Shown here: one piece after another, positions 26,332 to 35,367 of the stretch
Layout: each line of letters begins with the position of its first letter
Position numbering within the stretch: position 1 is the first letter of the stretch
Assembly (NCBI GenBank): GCA_035935655.1
Contig: DASYWW010000012.1
Span: 79,618-143,617, forward strand
Reading direction: 5' to 3'
DNA: 64,000 bases
From: Candidatus Bathyarchaeia archaeon
Lineage (GTDB): Archaea; Thermoproteota; Bathyarchaeia; 40CM-2-53-6
Notes under the pieces: generated by a model
The model's input: only the letters and a program-made list of their open reading frames with translations
The model's database searches: none
What the model was told of the DNA's origin: nothing
Translations under genes and position numbers: made by a program

Positions 26332-27123
26332 CTAGAACTGAATCTCCAAATGGTCTAGCGGTTTCACGTCGAGCTTGTCCCTAGCACTTCCCTCTCTAAC
26401 CGCTATTTCCAAAAATCCCTGGCTTCCAAGCAACAATGCCGCGGCTCCAATGTCGAGCTCGTAGTAGGATCTCACGAATTGGGCTTGCAGTTTCCGGGTC
26501 CAAGATCGAGTTTCAAGAGTCTCTCCAACCTTCAGCGGTAATTTCCTGGTCATTTTTTCATCAACATTGGTGATGACGTTTCCAAACGCGTCCACATGCA
26601 AGACGTGACAGACGAGTAGGTCTCCCGAGAGCTTTGGCGGAACGAGATTGAGAGTTTCCAGCTTGGAGACTTTGGGTCCTGCCTCCCTGGGTCTCCGGCC
26701 AGAAGCTATCAGACCCGCGGTATAGGCGAAAATGTCTCTCCCGTGAAAAGTGCTTGAAATCCGCGTTCCCTGAAACTCCTTCTCTCGAATCTCATAGATT
26801 GCCTCGAGACCCAGTTTTTCGCTTGCCCGAGCCATTAGTCCGTTGTCGGGTCCGACGAAGGTTGCTTTTTCGCATTCGATGACAAGAGGTTTTCTCGCGC
26901 TTCCAACTCCGGGATCGACGACTGCCACGTGTATCGTGCCCGTGGGGAAGTAAGGAGCGGTTGTTTCTAGAATGAATGAGCCCATAGCAATGTTGTGTCG
27001 CTCGACCTCGTGAGAAATGTCCGTGACAACAACATTTGGGTAAATGTTGAGAATCGTACCCTTCATCTGTGCAACGTAGCCATCTCTTGCGCCGAAATCA
27101 GAGAGAAGGGTTACGATTTTCAT
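26332..27123 (-). CDS. SAM hydroxide adenosyltransferase (DUF62 family)
   Basis: Hydrolyses S-adenosylmethionine to adenosine and methionine using an activated water. VTLLSDFGARDGYVAQMKG holds the N-terminal Asp, VAVVDPGVGSARKPL the central loop, and FVGPDNGLM the third motif; the C-terminal barrel starts near LVPPKLSGD. 263 residues, ATG start. Confidence 0.88.
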   Translation of the reverse strand: MKIVTLLSDFGARDGYVAQMKGTILNIYPNVVVTDISHEVERHNIAMGSFILETTAPYFPTGTIHVAVVDPGVGSARKPLVIECEKATFVGPDNGLMARASEKLGLEAIYEIREKEFQGTRISSTFHGRDIFAYTAGLIASGRRPREAGPKVSKLETLNLVPPKLSGDLLVCHVLHVDAFGNVITNVDEKMTRKLPLKVGETLETRSWTRKLQAQFVRSYYELDIGAAALLLGSQGFLEIAVREGSARDKLDVKPLDHLEIQF

Positions 27124-27197
27124 TGGACCATCAATGCGTGGCGTTCTCTATGTTCCGAAACTAAATACGATAAAGAGTGCTTGATCAATTGTAACAC

Positions 27198-27650
27198 TTG
27201 CCAGGCGACAGACCGACAGCCGCCTTCATTCTCTCATTAGTCGGAGGCCTGATAATACTCGTTACGGGAGTACTTGTTGGTGTGATATTTCTCGTCGTCG
27301 GTACATACCTCGGTGGGCCCCCATTTCTATCCGTATTCTGGGGTTTACTGGGCATTCTGATCGGGATCCCCGTAATCATCGGTGCGGTCATGATGTATGT
27401 AAATCCCAAAAACCATGTCGCATGGGGCGTCGCAGTCATCGTATTTTCGCTGGCTAGCTACATCACAGCCTCTCTGGGAGGTTTCCTAATCGGTTTGCTG
27501 CTCGGACTTATCGGAGGAATCCTGGGAGCTATTTGGAACCCACCATCAATCTCCACTTCATTTCCAGTCACCAAAGCATGTCTGAATTGTGGAAGAGTCA
27601 TGAACGAAGACGCCAAGTATTGCAGCAATTGTGGGAAGCCTTTCGCTTGA
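27198..27650 (+). CDS. Membrane protein with C-terminal zinc ribbon
   Basis: A 150-residue protein with about four membrane helices (AAFILSLVGGLIILVTGVLV onward) and a cytosolic double-CxxC ribbon at the end, ACLNCGRVMNEDAKYCSNCG. Such zinc-ribbon membrane proteins are common in archaea and functionally unknown. TTG start. Its 3' half is overlapped on the other strand by the DUF998-like frame. Confidence 0.65.
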   Translation: MPGDRPTAAFILSLVGGLIILVTGVLVGVIFLVVGTYLGGPPFLSVFWGLLGILIGIPVIIGAVMMYVNPKNHVAWGVAVIVFSLASYITASLGGFLIGLLLGLIGGILGAIWNPPSISTSFPVTKACLNCGRVMNEDAKYCSNCGKPFA

Positions 27651-28274
27651 AACCCACAGAGAGGTAGCGAAATATTCCGTAATCGCAGCAATTGGAAGCC
27701 TATCACTATCATCCATGCGAAGAGCAATCCAAAGAGGACTCTCTGAAACAACCCTGTATACGGGGACAAGGAGAATGCTTCGATTGCCAAGTAGACATAG
27801 ACCAATGGAATTGAAACACTTGCAACGCCTAAAGACCATCGCGACATCTTGATCCAAGATGGAACGGTCCTACTAGATCTCCCGAAGACTAAGGGCGCAG
27901 TCGCGAACGTTACGAAGGAAATCAGAGCATCAAGACTATGGGCAAGCTGGACGACAGACACACCGCCGGCCGGGCAACCTGGGTCACATGGAAGAAAGGC
28001 CACCAGTGACGTTCCTGTCCCATATACTCCGACGAGCATCATGGTCGACCGGAAGAGTCCATTGTGAATAGTTAGCCCAATGGCGAAAATAATTGTGAGA
28101 GTGCCAAGGACGCCGAAATTCACAGCCTGAATGCCCATGTTCGGCGCATTTATTGCTCCGAGCTCGCTGATCGTCTGAGTCAGAGGGTCATATCCGATCC
28201 GTCGATAACCAAGATTCGATCACGATAATTGCGAAGAGAATTGGCCCTACTACTCCTGCCATTCCGGACATCAT
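27458..28274 (-). pseudogene. DUF998-like membrane protein, frameshifted
   Basis: The first frame begins MMSGMAGVVGPILFAIIVIE at 28274 and ends at TGA after LSTDRI near 28187; one base out of step, GYDPLTQTISELGAINAPN continues with the usual DUF998 helices to LLFAWMIVIGFQLL. Removing one base at about 28190 restores a single protein. The second frame then runs on antisense across the neighbouring zinc-ribbon gene to 27458, so the natural C-terminus is unclear. Either a sequence error or a real inactivation. Confidence 0.65.
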
Positions 28275-28392
28275 AACTAGAAGTGATCGAAGACTAGGGT
28301 TCACGGTGATCGCAGAGGAAAAATCCAGATGCCATAAAACCTTCCTTATCGAAAATAGTTCTTGCTGGCTTCGACAACCTAGGGGTTCATCG

Positions 28393-28416
28393 TGCTTAAG
28401 CATTATCTTAATTAAG
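28393..28416. promoter_or_regulatory. Paired palindromes at the arsR start
   Basis: Two perfect 10-bp palindromes, TGCTTAAGCA (28393-28402) and CTTAATTAAG (28407-28416), lie next to each other and end at the GTG of the ArsR-family gene. The AT-rich second one could also serve as the TATA region. Position and symmetry suggest an operator for the adjacent dimeric regulator. Confidence 0.45.
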
Positions 28417-28793
28417 TGGCGCCTTTACCTCTGAGAAGGTCGGCTTTGCAAGAAATCGAGAGACAACAACTATTCAACGCCCTCGCCGACCCCACACGGC
28501 GCAACATCGTAGAGCTTCTCGCAACCCAAGGCCAGATGAATGCCACAGATATTTGCGAGAATTTCGACATTAGCCATCCAGCCATCTCCCAGCATCTGAA
28601 AATCCTACGCGAAGCAGACTTGGTACGCCTTCAAAAGGACGCCCAACGACATCTCTACAGCCTTAACATAGACGCCATTCACAAACTCGATGACTGGGTC
28701 AAACAGATGACTCGCTATTGGGATGAAACCTACGATAGGCTGGACCAGATTCTGGAGGCAGAGAAGAAAAAAACGCTCAGGAATAGGAGGTGA
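28416..28793 (+). CDS. ArsR-family winged-helix repressor
   Basis: A 125-residue ArsR-type regulator: LFNALADPTRRNIVELLA is the classic first helices and DISHPAISQHLKILREADLV the DNA-recognition helix. No metal-binding cysteines are seen, so it probably senses something other than metal. It is followed four bases later by an AHSA1/SRPBCC gene, a very common pairing. GTG start. Confidence 0.88.
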   Translation: MAPLPLRRSALQEIERQQLFNALADPTRRNIVELLATQGQMNATDICENFDISHPAISQHLKILREADLVRLQKDAQRHLYSLNIDAIHKLDDWVKQMTRYWDETYDRLDQILEAEKKKTLRNRR

Positions 28794-28797
28794 TTGA

Positions 28798-29307
28798 ATG
28801 ACAAAGAATAGCACCAAAATAGTGGCAGAGCCCGGAAAGCAGGAAGTCATCATCACGCGAGAATTTGACGCACCAAGAGAGCTAGTGTTCAAGGCCCACG
28901 TGGACCCCAGGCTGTACGTTCAATGGCTTGGACCCCGAGAGGTAACGATGCGGCTGGACAAGTTTGAACCCAAGACTGGCGGAATGTGGCGATATGTCAG
29001 TAAGGACCCGAGCGGAACTGAATTTTGGTTCCGCGGCGTCAATCACGAAGTGACCGCTCCTGAGCGAATCATCAGCACGTTCGAGTACGAAGGGCTACCA
29101 GAGAAGGGACACGTAGTGCTGCAAACGACAAAGTTCGAGTCGCTACCAAGCGGAAGGAGCAGAATAACCGCGCAAGCGCTTTTCCAGTCGCTCGCAGACC
29201 GGGACGGAATGCTGCAGAGCGGAATGGAAAGAGGAGTCAACGACTCCATGGAACGTCTCGAGGAACTCTTGAAAACCCAGAAGCAACTAGCGTCACCATC
29301 GGCTTAA
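28798..29307 (+). CDS. AHSA1-type SRPBCC-domain protein
   Basis: A 169-residue START/SRPBCC-fold protein related to Aha1 C-terminal domains: [30 protein letters not shown], and RLEELLK at the end. These bind small hydrophobic ligands; the ligand is unknown. Co-transcribed with the upstream ArsR regulator. A second SRPBCC protein is at 51825. Confidence 0.82.
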   Translation: MTKNSTKIVAEPGKQEVIITREFDAPRELVFKAHVDPRLYVQWLGPREVTMRLDKFEPKTGGMWRYVSKDPSGTEFWFRGVNHEVTAPERIISTFEYEGLPEKGHVVLQTTKFESLPSGRSRITAQALFQSLADRDGMLQSGMERGVNDSMERLEELLKTQKQLASPSA

Positions 29308-29443
29308 TGAAGAAACCCCGCCCAACCTTGAGCCCGGAGAGGACAAACACCGAAAAATCCTCTCCCACTTTTCTCCTCGGCGCTCTTCACTTCTAACTTT
29401 TTCAGGTTACGAAAAGCCCGGGGCTTTGGAACGAGAGACAACG

Positions 29444-29818
29444 TCACGAAGCTGGTGAGAGAGGATGCCCATCTCTCCATTGATTCCTGAAAGCGGTGAG
29501 CTTTCGGCGGCGAATTACGACTAAAGCGATCGCAATTACGGAGAGCGCTAGAGCCAACTCTATTAGCAAAAGAACATTTCTCGACGAAGTGGCAATAAAC
29601 GCCAGTATCGAAGTTACGAGGATCAAGCCCACGCTGATTACTCGATACGATTTGTCCCATCGCCAGTAGTACTGATGTATGGTCCGAAGATGGACGAGAA
29701 ACTCTCCCTGAAGAACGTCCCCAGTACCCGACCCTCTCCTAGACTCAAAACGAGGGGCGTCTGTCGATATCCACTGGCCGCAAATCGGGCATTTCTTGGC
29801 TGCGGTCGAAGTCCCCAC
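29444..29818 (-). CDS. Zinc-finger protein with two membrane helices
   Basis: A 124-residue protein. CPICGQWISTD with later HLRTIH forms a C2H2-like zinc site, followed by two hydrophobic segments (VISVGLILVTSILAFIA and VLLLIELALALSVIAIALVV) and a basic tail. No family recognised; the cytosolic zinc finger plus hairpin anchor suggests a membrane-tethered adaptor. Confidence 0.6.
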   Translation of the reverse strand: MGTSTAAKKCPICGQWISTDAPRFESRRGSGTGDVLQGEFLVHLRTIHQYYWRWDKSYRVISVGLILVTSILAFIATSSRNVLLLIELALALSVIAIALVVIRRRKLTAFRNQWRDGHPLSPAS

Positions 29819-29911
29819 AGTTTAACCCCGGCAGTCCATCACAAGTCCGCCCGATAAGACTTAAAAGAATCACGGCTTCGTTTCGCGAAATACTACCAGT
29901 AGGGTTACTTC

Positions 29912-31081
29912 GTGAGTGAGACCCAGAAACTTCTGATGCTGCCGGGTCCCACCAACATCCCGCCTCGAGTGATGAGGGCGATGCTGGAGCCCCTTATCGG
30001 TCATAGGGGTCCAGAGTTCAAGGAACTCTTCAACAAGCTTCTGGTCAAGACCAAGAAAGTCTTCGAGACGAAGGGTGACATGTTCATTCTTACATCCTCT
30101 GGCACAGGCGCTACTGAGGCCGCTCTTCAGAACATTACAGATGACGGCGACAAGATAATTGTCAACGTAAACGGGTTTTTCAGCGAGAGACTTGGCGAGG
30201 CCATCAAGGCGTATGGGGGAAAGCCGATCGTCTTAGGCTCAGAGTGGGGCAAAGCTCCCCGAGTCGAAGACTTCGAGAAGATTGCGAAGGCGAACCCTGA
30301 CGCCAAGGCGCTTGCAGTCGTCTACAATGAAACTTCTACCGGGGTGACTGTTCGGGCGCTAGAACAGCTTGGAGAGATGTGCGCCGACCACGGTATGCTC
30401 ATGATAGTGGACGCGATATCAATTCTTGGCGGTGATAAGTTGCCGGTGGACGATTGGAATGTCGACATTTGTGTGACGGCGAGCCAGAAGTGTTTGATGA
30501 CCCCGCCGGGGTTGGCGTTTATTTCAGTCAGCGATAAGGCGTGGTCGAAGATAAAGTCGAAGAAGATTAATCGGTCTTACTATCTCGATCTCTTGATGTA
30601 CAAGAAATATCTTGAGGACGGGTACACTCCTTTCACTCCGGCCGTCACCCTTCTTTACGCCTTAAACGAGGCTTGCGACATGATACTCGAAGAAGGGCTA
30701 CCCGCTCGCTACGAACGACACAAAATCTGCGCGGAAGCGGTCTACGATGGAATGGAAGCGATGGGACTTGGATTGTACGCGGAAAAGGAATCGCGATCCC
30801 ATACAGTTGTAGGGGTGAACAGTCCTCCAGGAATGGATGAGGGAAAAGTGAGGGAACTCATAAGAACAAAGTATGGAATAGACTTCGGCGGAAGCCTCGG
30901 AAAAGCGAAAGGAAAAATGTTCAGAGTCGGAGTCATGGGCAACGTCGGATCCTCCGACATCATGACCACAGTTGCCGCTATAGGATCCGCAACGTCAGAG
31001 TTAGGTTTCAAGGCCAAGGTTGATGAAGGGTTAGAAGCAGCCAGAGAAACCCTATCAAGACTACCCGGAAAGGTGAACTGA
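29912..31081 (+). CDS. Class V aminotransferase (alanine/serine-glyoxylate type)
   Basis: PLP enzyme of 389 residues. LMLPGPTNIPPRVMRAM and LIGHRGPEF open the family; ILTSSGTGATEAAL is the cofactor-binding turn, VDAISILGGDKLPVDDW the Asp region, and TASQKCLMTPPGLAF carries the PLP lysine. Archaeal members transaminate alanine or serine with glyoxylate or hydroxypyruvate. GTG start. Confidence 0.88.
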   Translation: MSETQKLLMLPGPTNIPPRVMRAMLEPLIGHRGPEFKELFNKLLVKTKKVFETKGDMFILTSSGTGATEAALQNITDDGDKIIVNVNGFFSERLGEAIKAYGGKPIVLGSEWGKAPRVEDFEKIAKANPDAKALAVVYNETSTGVTVRALEQLGEMCADHGMLMIVDAISILGGDKLPVDDWNVDICVTASQKCLMTPPGLAFISVSDKAWSKIKSKKINRSYYLDLLMYKKYLEDGYTPFTPAVTLLYALNEACDMILEEGLPARYERHKICAEAVYDGMEAMGLGLYAEKESRSHTVVGVNSPPGMDEGKVRELIRTKYGIDFGGSLGKAKGKMFRVGVMGNVGSSDIMTTVAAIGSATSELGFKAKVDEGLEAARETLSRLPGKVN

Positions 31082-31086
31082 GAAAC

Positions 31087-31971
31087 ATGGCAGTCAAACC
31101 AGGAGACTTCCTTCTAGTCAACTACACCCTGAAAGTCAAAGAGAGCGGGGAAACAGTCGACACAACCCTCGACTCCGTCGCGAAAGACGCTCACATCCAC
31201 AGAGAAGATTCGACTTTCGGTCCAAAATTCATCATCCTCGGAGAAGGATGGCTGCCAAAAGGTTTGGAAGAGTCCCTTGTCGGGCTAGACCCTGGGACAA
31301 ACAAGACAGTTGAGCTTACCCCTGAGAAGGGTTTCGGCAATCGCGATCCCCAAAAAATGCGGCTGGTTCCACTGCGACGGTTTCGAGACAAGGAATACCC
31401 GACTCCCGGTCAACAAGTCGAGTTCGATGGAAGACCCGCCGTAGTCCGGGCCGTTGGCGCTGGACGAGTCCAAGTAGATTACAATCACCCGCTTGCAGGC
31501 CGCACCTTGGTATATGACGTATCAATCGACAAGGTCCTGGAAAATGAGAACGAGAAGATACTCAATCTAATCGCTCTGAGAATCCCCGAGGTTCCGAAGG
31601 AAAAGTTCGCCTTGAAAAAGCATCAGAGCGACCTCACAATCGAAGTACCCGAGGAGGCCTTCTATCTCAGCGGTCTACAAGTAGCCAAGAAAGCTGTCAC
31701 ATCAGACCTGCAAAAATTCTTCCCTGACATCGATGCTGTCGCGTTCCAAGAAATCTTCAAGAGGTCCGAACCAAAACCAGAACTGCCCACCACTACTACA
31801 AAGAAACCAGCCGAGATAGCCTCAGAGACTGAGGAGGAAGCGGAAGCAACACTGGAGCCGGTCGCCAAGAGACCGAAATCTCCCGCAAAGAAGAAAGAAG
31901 CAGCGCCAAGGAAGGCTTCCACGAGTACTTCTCGCAAGCGCGCCAAGATGGGATCCGAAAACCAAAGATAA
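31087..31971 (+). CDS. FKBP-type peptidyl-prolyl isomerase with basic tail
   Basis: SlyD-like FKBP of about 160 residues (GDFLLVNYTLKV, ILGEGWLPKGLEESLVGLDP, ELTPEKGFGNRDP, FDGRPAVVRAVGAGRVQVDY, NHPLAGRTLVYDV) with the chaperone insert-in-flap domain. A helical segment follows and the last 60 residues are a Lys/Ala/Ser/Pro/Glu-rich tail. Likely a cytosolic folding factor. ATG start, five bases after the aminotransferase. Confidence 0.88.
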   Translation: MAVKPGDFLLVNYTLKVKESGETVDTTLDSVAKDAHIHREDSTFGPKFIILGEGWLPKGLEESLVGLDPGTNKTVELTPEKGFGNRDPQKMRLVPLRRFRDKEYPTPGQQVEFDGRPAVVRAVGAGRVQVDYNHPLAGRTLVYDVSIDKVLENENEKILNLIALRIPEVPKEKFALKKHQSDLTIEVPEEAFYLSGLQVAKKAVTSDLQKFFPDIDAVAFQEIFKRSEPKPELPTTTTKKPAEIASETEEEAEATLEPVAKRPKSPAKKKEAAPRKASTSTSRKRAKMGSENQR

Positions 31972-32142
31972 GAAAAATTAGATCGAGAATCTCACCAGTC
32001 GGTATCGACGACTAGGTTTGAGTTATCAAAAGACAGTTTGGCTATTCTGTAGGCCAAACCAATCAGTGAGAGACTCTTAGACCTCGACAGGGATAAACCT
32101 ACCTCTTTCTGGTGGGCTGAGTAGAGCAAGGCAAGATTGGAA

Positions 32143-32340
32143 ATGGCTAACAAATCTATCGTAGCCATAGCCATCGTGGGCGGAGTTCTGATAATTTGTG
32201 CATTGTTTCTCTTTGCCACTTTCTTCTCAGGTGGGGGTAACCAAGGTCAATACTGGAACTGGGGTTGGACGCTTCTAATTCCAGGTTCGGCATTGTGTAT
32301 TCTCGCCGCTGTTCTCTATCGGTCGTATGGCGGCGACTGA
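32143..32340 (+). CDS. Small two-helix membrane protein
   Basis: A 65-residue protein with two hydrophobic segments (IVAIAIVGGVLIICALFLFA and WTLLIPGSALCILAAVLY) around a Gly/Asn-rich turn. ATG 32143 preferred; TTG 32137 is two codons upstream. No family recognised. Confidence 0.5.
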   Translation: MANKSIVAIAIVGGVLIICALFLFATFFSGGGNQGQYWNWGWTLLIPGSALCILAAVLYRSYGGD

Positions 32341-32388
32341 GAACGCGTGTTTCGGTCGCCTCGGGTTACAACTGGACAAGAGGGTCGC

Positions 32389-33363
32389 TCAACAATCGGA
32401 AGTTGGCACTTCTTCAGTTTGTCTTGGTTGGTGGAAGGATTCTTCGTGGTGACCGACGAAGTAGTTGATCAGTGTCCGCAAGAATGAATCGAGTGATTGA
32501 TAGTTTACGACGAACATGTTCAGATGGCTCAATCGGTGCAGTCCAGCTGGCTCTGGAAGATCGAAGTCTATCTGCAAGTAGCGGTTCAGTGGAAAGCTGT
32601 AGATTAGGTAGGGTACGACCTGAGACTTGGCATTCGCGGCCGCTTCTATCTTGGAATCCGTGGGATCAAATTCGACAAGGTGAAGGTTAGCCGCGGCCAC
32701 GACTATCGGTATGTGCACGCTATTAGCGGCTAGGACTGAGTAGAGAGCATCTTCTTTGATGAGATCTTGATCATAACGGCGGCTTTCGGCGATTACTGAT
32801 TTGACCGAGAACGCGGCCTCCCTGCGCGCGTCGTACACCGCGTCCCTTCCTTGTCGTCCGAATTCAATCGTTGTAGGATCAGTCGCGTCATCCCTCAATT
32901 CCCGTCCTATCGTGCAGACGGAAACATCTGGACCAGGCCACTTGGAAAACTGAATCTCGCCATAGTCAGAGACAACAAACGGTTTTGAACCTAATCGGCT
33001 TACCTGGTTGAATCGCACGACGCTCTTGGCCATCTCAGGGAGGAAAAACCAGTCTTCCGAGGATCGTTGCTTGGCCTGGGTATGAAGCACCAACTCATAA
33101 TCCGTTTCTCGATGGTGACGTCTAGCCAGTACGTCTACCGAGCTCTCGTAAACGTAGGTCTGAGGCCCCAGTGCGTAGCCAAGTGTGATCGGATACTCCT
33201 CCTCGATATGGAACCCTGCGTGCTTGATCACTGATGCAGAGTATCTATGCAGGAAATAACCATGGGCCCCCACCACCTTGTTAACTAGATTCTTCTTCTC
33301 AGTTTGAGGTTGGCCAGCGGAACTTGTAACCTTGATTGTCTCGGTGCCGAAACCTTGGTTCAA
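32389..33363 (-). CDS. Unknown protein, possible PD-(D/E)xK nuclease fold
   Basis: A 324-residue protein I cannot assign. Residues around 73-100 read ESSVDVLARRHHRETD followed by YELVLHTQAKQ: an Asp, then a strand ending in QxK, as in Mrr-type PD-(D/E)xK nucleases. C-terminal segments VVAAANLHLVEFDP and LIYSFPLNRYLQIDFDLP look like ordinary alpha/beta strands. ATG start; next to the AlkZ-like gene on the same strand, which would fit a DNA-processing role. Confidence 0.4.
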   Translation of the reverse strand: MNQGFGTETIKVTSSAGQPQTEKKNLVNKVVGAHGYFLHRYSASVIKHAGFHIEEEYPITLGYALGPQTYVYESSVDVLARRHHRETDYELVLHTQAKQRSSEDWFFLPEMAKSVVRFNQVSRLGSKPFVVSDYGEIQFSKWPGPDVSVCTIGRELRDDATDPTTIEFGRQGRDAVYDARREAAFSVKSVIAESRRYDQDLIKEDALYSVLAANSVHIPIVVAAANLHLVEFDPTDSKIEAAANAKSQVVPYLIYSFPLNRYLQIDFDLPEPAGLHRLSHLNMFVVNYQSLDSFLRTLINYFVGHHEESFHQPRQTEEVPTSDC

Positions 33364-33445
33364 GTCAAGCCATCTTGCTGCACGATGAATGAGAACTTAG
33401 ACGTTGCCATAGATCCAATAGCCGAATGTCTTGCAACTTTTGACC

Positions 33446-34696
33446 CTAATGAAGAGACATCCTCCAAGCCTTCGGGACGCGAGCACTATAGACGACTTCC
33501 TTTGCCCCAAGAAATTCTGCCAAACGCTCTATTGTCCCCTTGATCATCGACGCGACCTCCTTATCGCTGGGTGACCCCGGCTCCGCGTGTACTGAATTGA
33601 TGAGGAGTTTCTCCTTCTGTCTGTCCAGGCGAGGGTCGACTCTGCCGATCAGCTTGTCCCCCCAAAGAATGGGGAGCACGTAGTATCCGAATTTTCTTTT
33701 CTCTTCTGGGAAGAACATGTCGAGGGCGTATTTGAAATCGAATATTCTACTCGTCCAGCCTCTGACAGTGAGAAGATTGTCGAAAGGAGGCAACAACGAC
33801 ACGCGCGGTTGCCAGGCGTCGCTTTGCAACGATTCGAGTAACCCGATGTCCAGATCGTGAACATATCGCTCGTCGTTTCCGCCAAGACCTACGACATGAA
33901 CCTGATGAATCATAGATTCCCCTTGTAGGTGTTCCAGCGTCTTCTTCAGATTCTCATAACGACCGCGCGGGAAATAGTAGTTGATTTCTCGAGGAGACGC
34001 TGTCCCGAGGGCCCGAATAGCCTTCTGCGCCGCTACGCGCTCGACCTCTTCTTCTTCCAGATCCTCCTTCTCCACCCACTCTGGGAGGAACATCTCGGAT
34101 AGGGTCCATATGTTCCGGTTGGCTTGATGGCCCGTGATCATGACCTCTCCGCTCATTTCCATGTGGAAGAGCATCCGGGAGACCTCGCTTCCAGTAGACC
34201 AGCCGTCCACGCTTTTGGTTCGAACGTACTCTTTGAACTGGGTCTGCTGTAGAGGTCCGCTCTTGAGCTGGTTGAGTATTGACTCACGCAACTTCTTGTG
34301 CTCGGCAATGTATTTTCTCGTTCTCGGCTTCCGTTGTCCCCAGGACTTGCCGATTGATTCTGGGTATCGTTTCATCATCGAGTAGTAGAGTGGGTAGTCT
34401 TCGGTAAGCACAATCGAAGCGGCGAAGTTGACCCAGTGTAGGAACAGTCTCTTTTCGTCCCAGAGTAATCTTTCTAGGTCAGAGATAGGAAAATCGCCAA
34501 CCCTATTCCAAAAGGACAAAACATGCGACGGCGCGACCACCGCTATCGGGTCCCACTGAACAAAGGTCAAATCGCGCACCACTGACAGAATATGTTCCCG
34601 CGTTGCCTTCGCGGGCAGCTTTCCCGCGAGATGCTGCTTCGTGACCGCGAGACGCCTTGCGACTTGTCCAGGAATCGATATGGTCGCCTTGCTCAA
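33446..34696 (-). CDS. AlkZ/YcaQ-family winged-helix DNA glycosylase-like protein
   Basis: HTH_42 family protein of 416 residues. FVQWDPIAVVAPSHVLSFWNRV contains the Q-x-D element and the Arg-rich helix found at the active site of AlkZ/AlkX interstrand-crosslink glycosylases. Winged-helix repeats follow, and LLPPFDNLLTVRGWTSRIFDF with GRVDPRLDRQ are the family C-terminal signatures. Activity on crosslinks is inferred from the family. Confidence 0.82.
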   Translation of the reverse strand: MSKATISIPGQVARRLAVTKQHLAGKLPAKATREHILSVVRDLTFVQWDPIAVVAPSHVLSFWNRVGDFPISDLERLLWDEKRLFLHWVNFAASIVLTEDYPLYYSMMKRYPESIGKSWGQRKPRTRKYIAEHKKLRESILNQLKSGPLQQTQFKEYVRTKSVDGWSTGSEVSRMLFHMEMSGEVMITGHQANRNIWTLSEMFLPEWVEKEDLEEEEVERVAAQKAIRALGTASPREINYYFPRGRYENLKKTLEHLQGESMIHQVHVVGLGGNDERYVHDLDIGLLESLQSDAWQPRVSLLPPFDNLLTVRGWTSRIFDFKYALDMFFPEEKRKFGYYVLPILWGDKLIGRVDPRLDRQKEKLLINSVHAEPGSPSDKEVASMIKGTIERLAEFLGAKEVVYSARVPKAWRMSLH

Positions 34697-34808
34697 CGGT
34701 CCGATGACCAGTCGTGGGTATCCTGGGTATGTGTTGATAATGTTTCTAGATTAGCGACATGGTTTTAGAGGTAATCTTAACCCGATGACGGATTGTCGAG
34801 AAACACTA

Positions 34809-35238
34809 TGGAGCAGAATGAAGAGTACCTCGGTGGACTTTCAAGCCCTTACTTGAAGAAGGGAATTCTAACAGGCTACGGTATCTATGTGACCAACTTG
34901 AGATTGATCGGGGTGAAAAACAAAAGGCAGGAGTTGGCTGGCTCGTAGGCGCAGCCGCTGGAGGCGCCCAAGGTGCACGCGCTATCTCTGAAAAATTGTC
35001 TGTCGAGGAAAATACAAAGACGATTTCAGAATTGCTCGACAACAAAGACTTCGAAATCAGAAAGGATCAGATTGCAACGGTTGAAGTGACCAAGCCTCGT
35101 TTCGCCTTTGGACATCTCGAGATAAAAACGAAAACAGGTGACTCTACAAGTGTCAAGATTGGAGAGAAGTTCGTATACGAACAGGTCAGAGCTCTAATAG
35201 TAATTTTCTACCCTGAGGCGGTAAAGGGGGCTAAATGA
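34809..35238 (+). pseudogene. Second PH/GRAM-like protein, frameshifted at an A-run
   Basis: ATG 34809 opens a frame with GILTGYGIYVTNLRLIGV that hits TAG at about 34947; one base back, the frame AGVGWLVGAAAGGAQGAR continues to 35238 with IRKDQIATVEVTKP and GEKFVYEQVRALIVIFYPE. Together they match the paralogue at 23440. The break lies in GTGAAAAACAAAAGG, where adding one A restores the gene. It may be an indel error, a phase-variable tract, or a -1 slippage site. The interrupted middle is a Gly/Ala-rich hydrophobic segment. Confidence 0.6.
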
Positions 35239-35367
35239 CTCTTCTCGTCTCAAAGTAGGTCGGAGACTTACAGCCGGTACAAACCGCTCGCACTTGGATG
35301 GCCGAGAGGGAGTCTCTAGTTACATGAGGATTGAATATGCAGCTCTCAAGCGAGAAATGGAACGAAC

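Noticed and set aside
29304-29660. 118-codon minus-strand ORF overlapping the zinc-finger membrane gene
   Set aside because: It is a shifted reading of the 29444-29818 gene, which has clear zinc ligands and membrane helices in the other frame.
34900-34960. BHB introns as the cause of the PH-like frameshift and of the DUF998 break
   Set aside because: No 4-bp helix with two 3-nt bulges of the right length modulo 3 was found; single-base indels explain both more simply.
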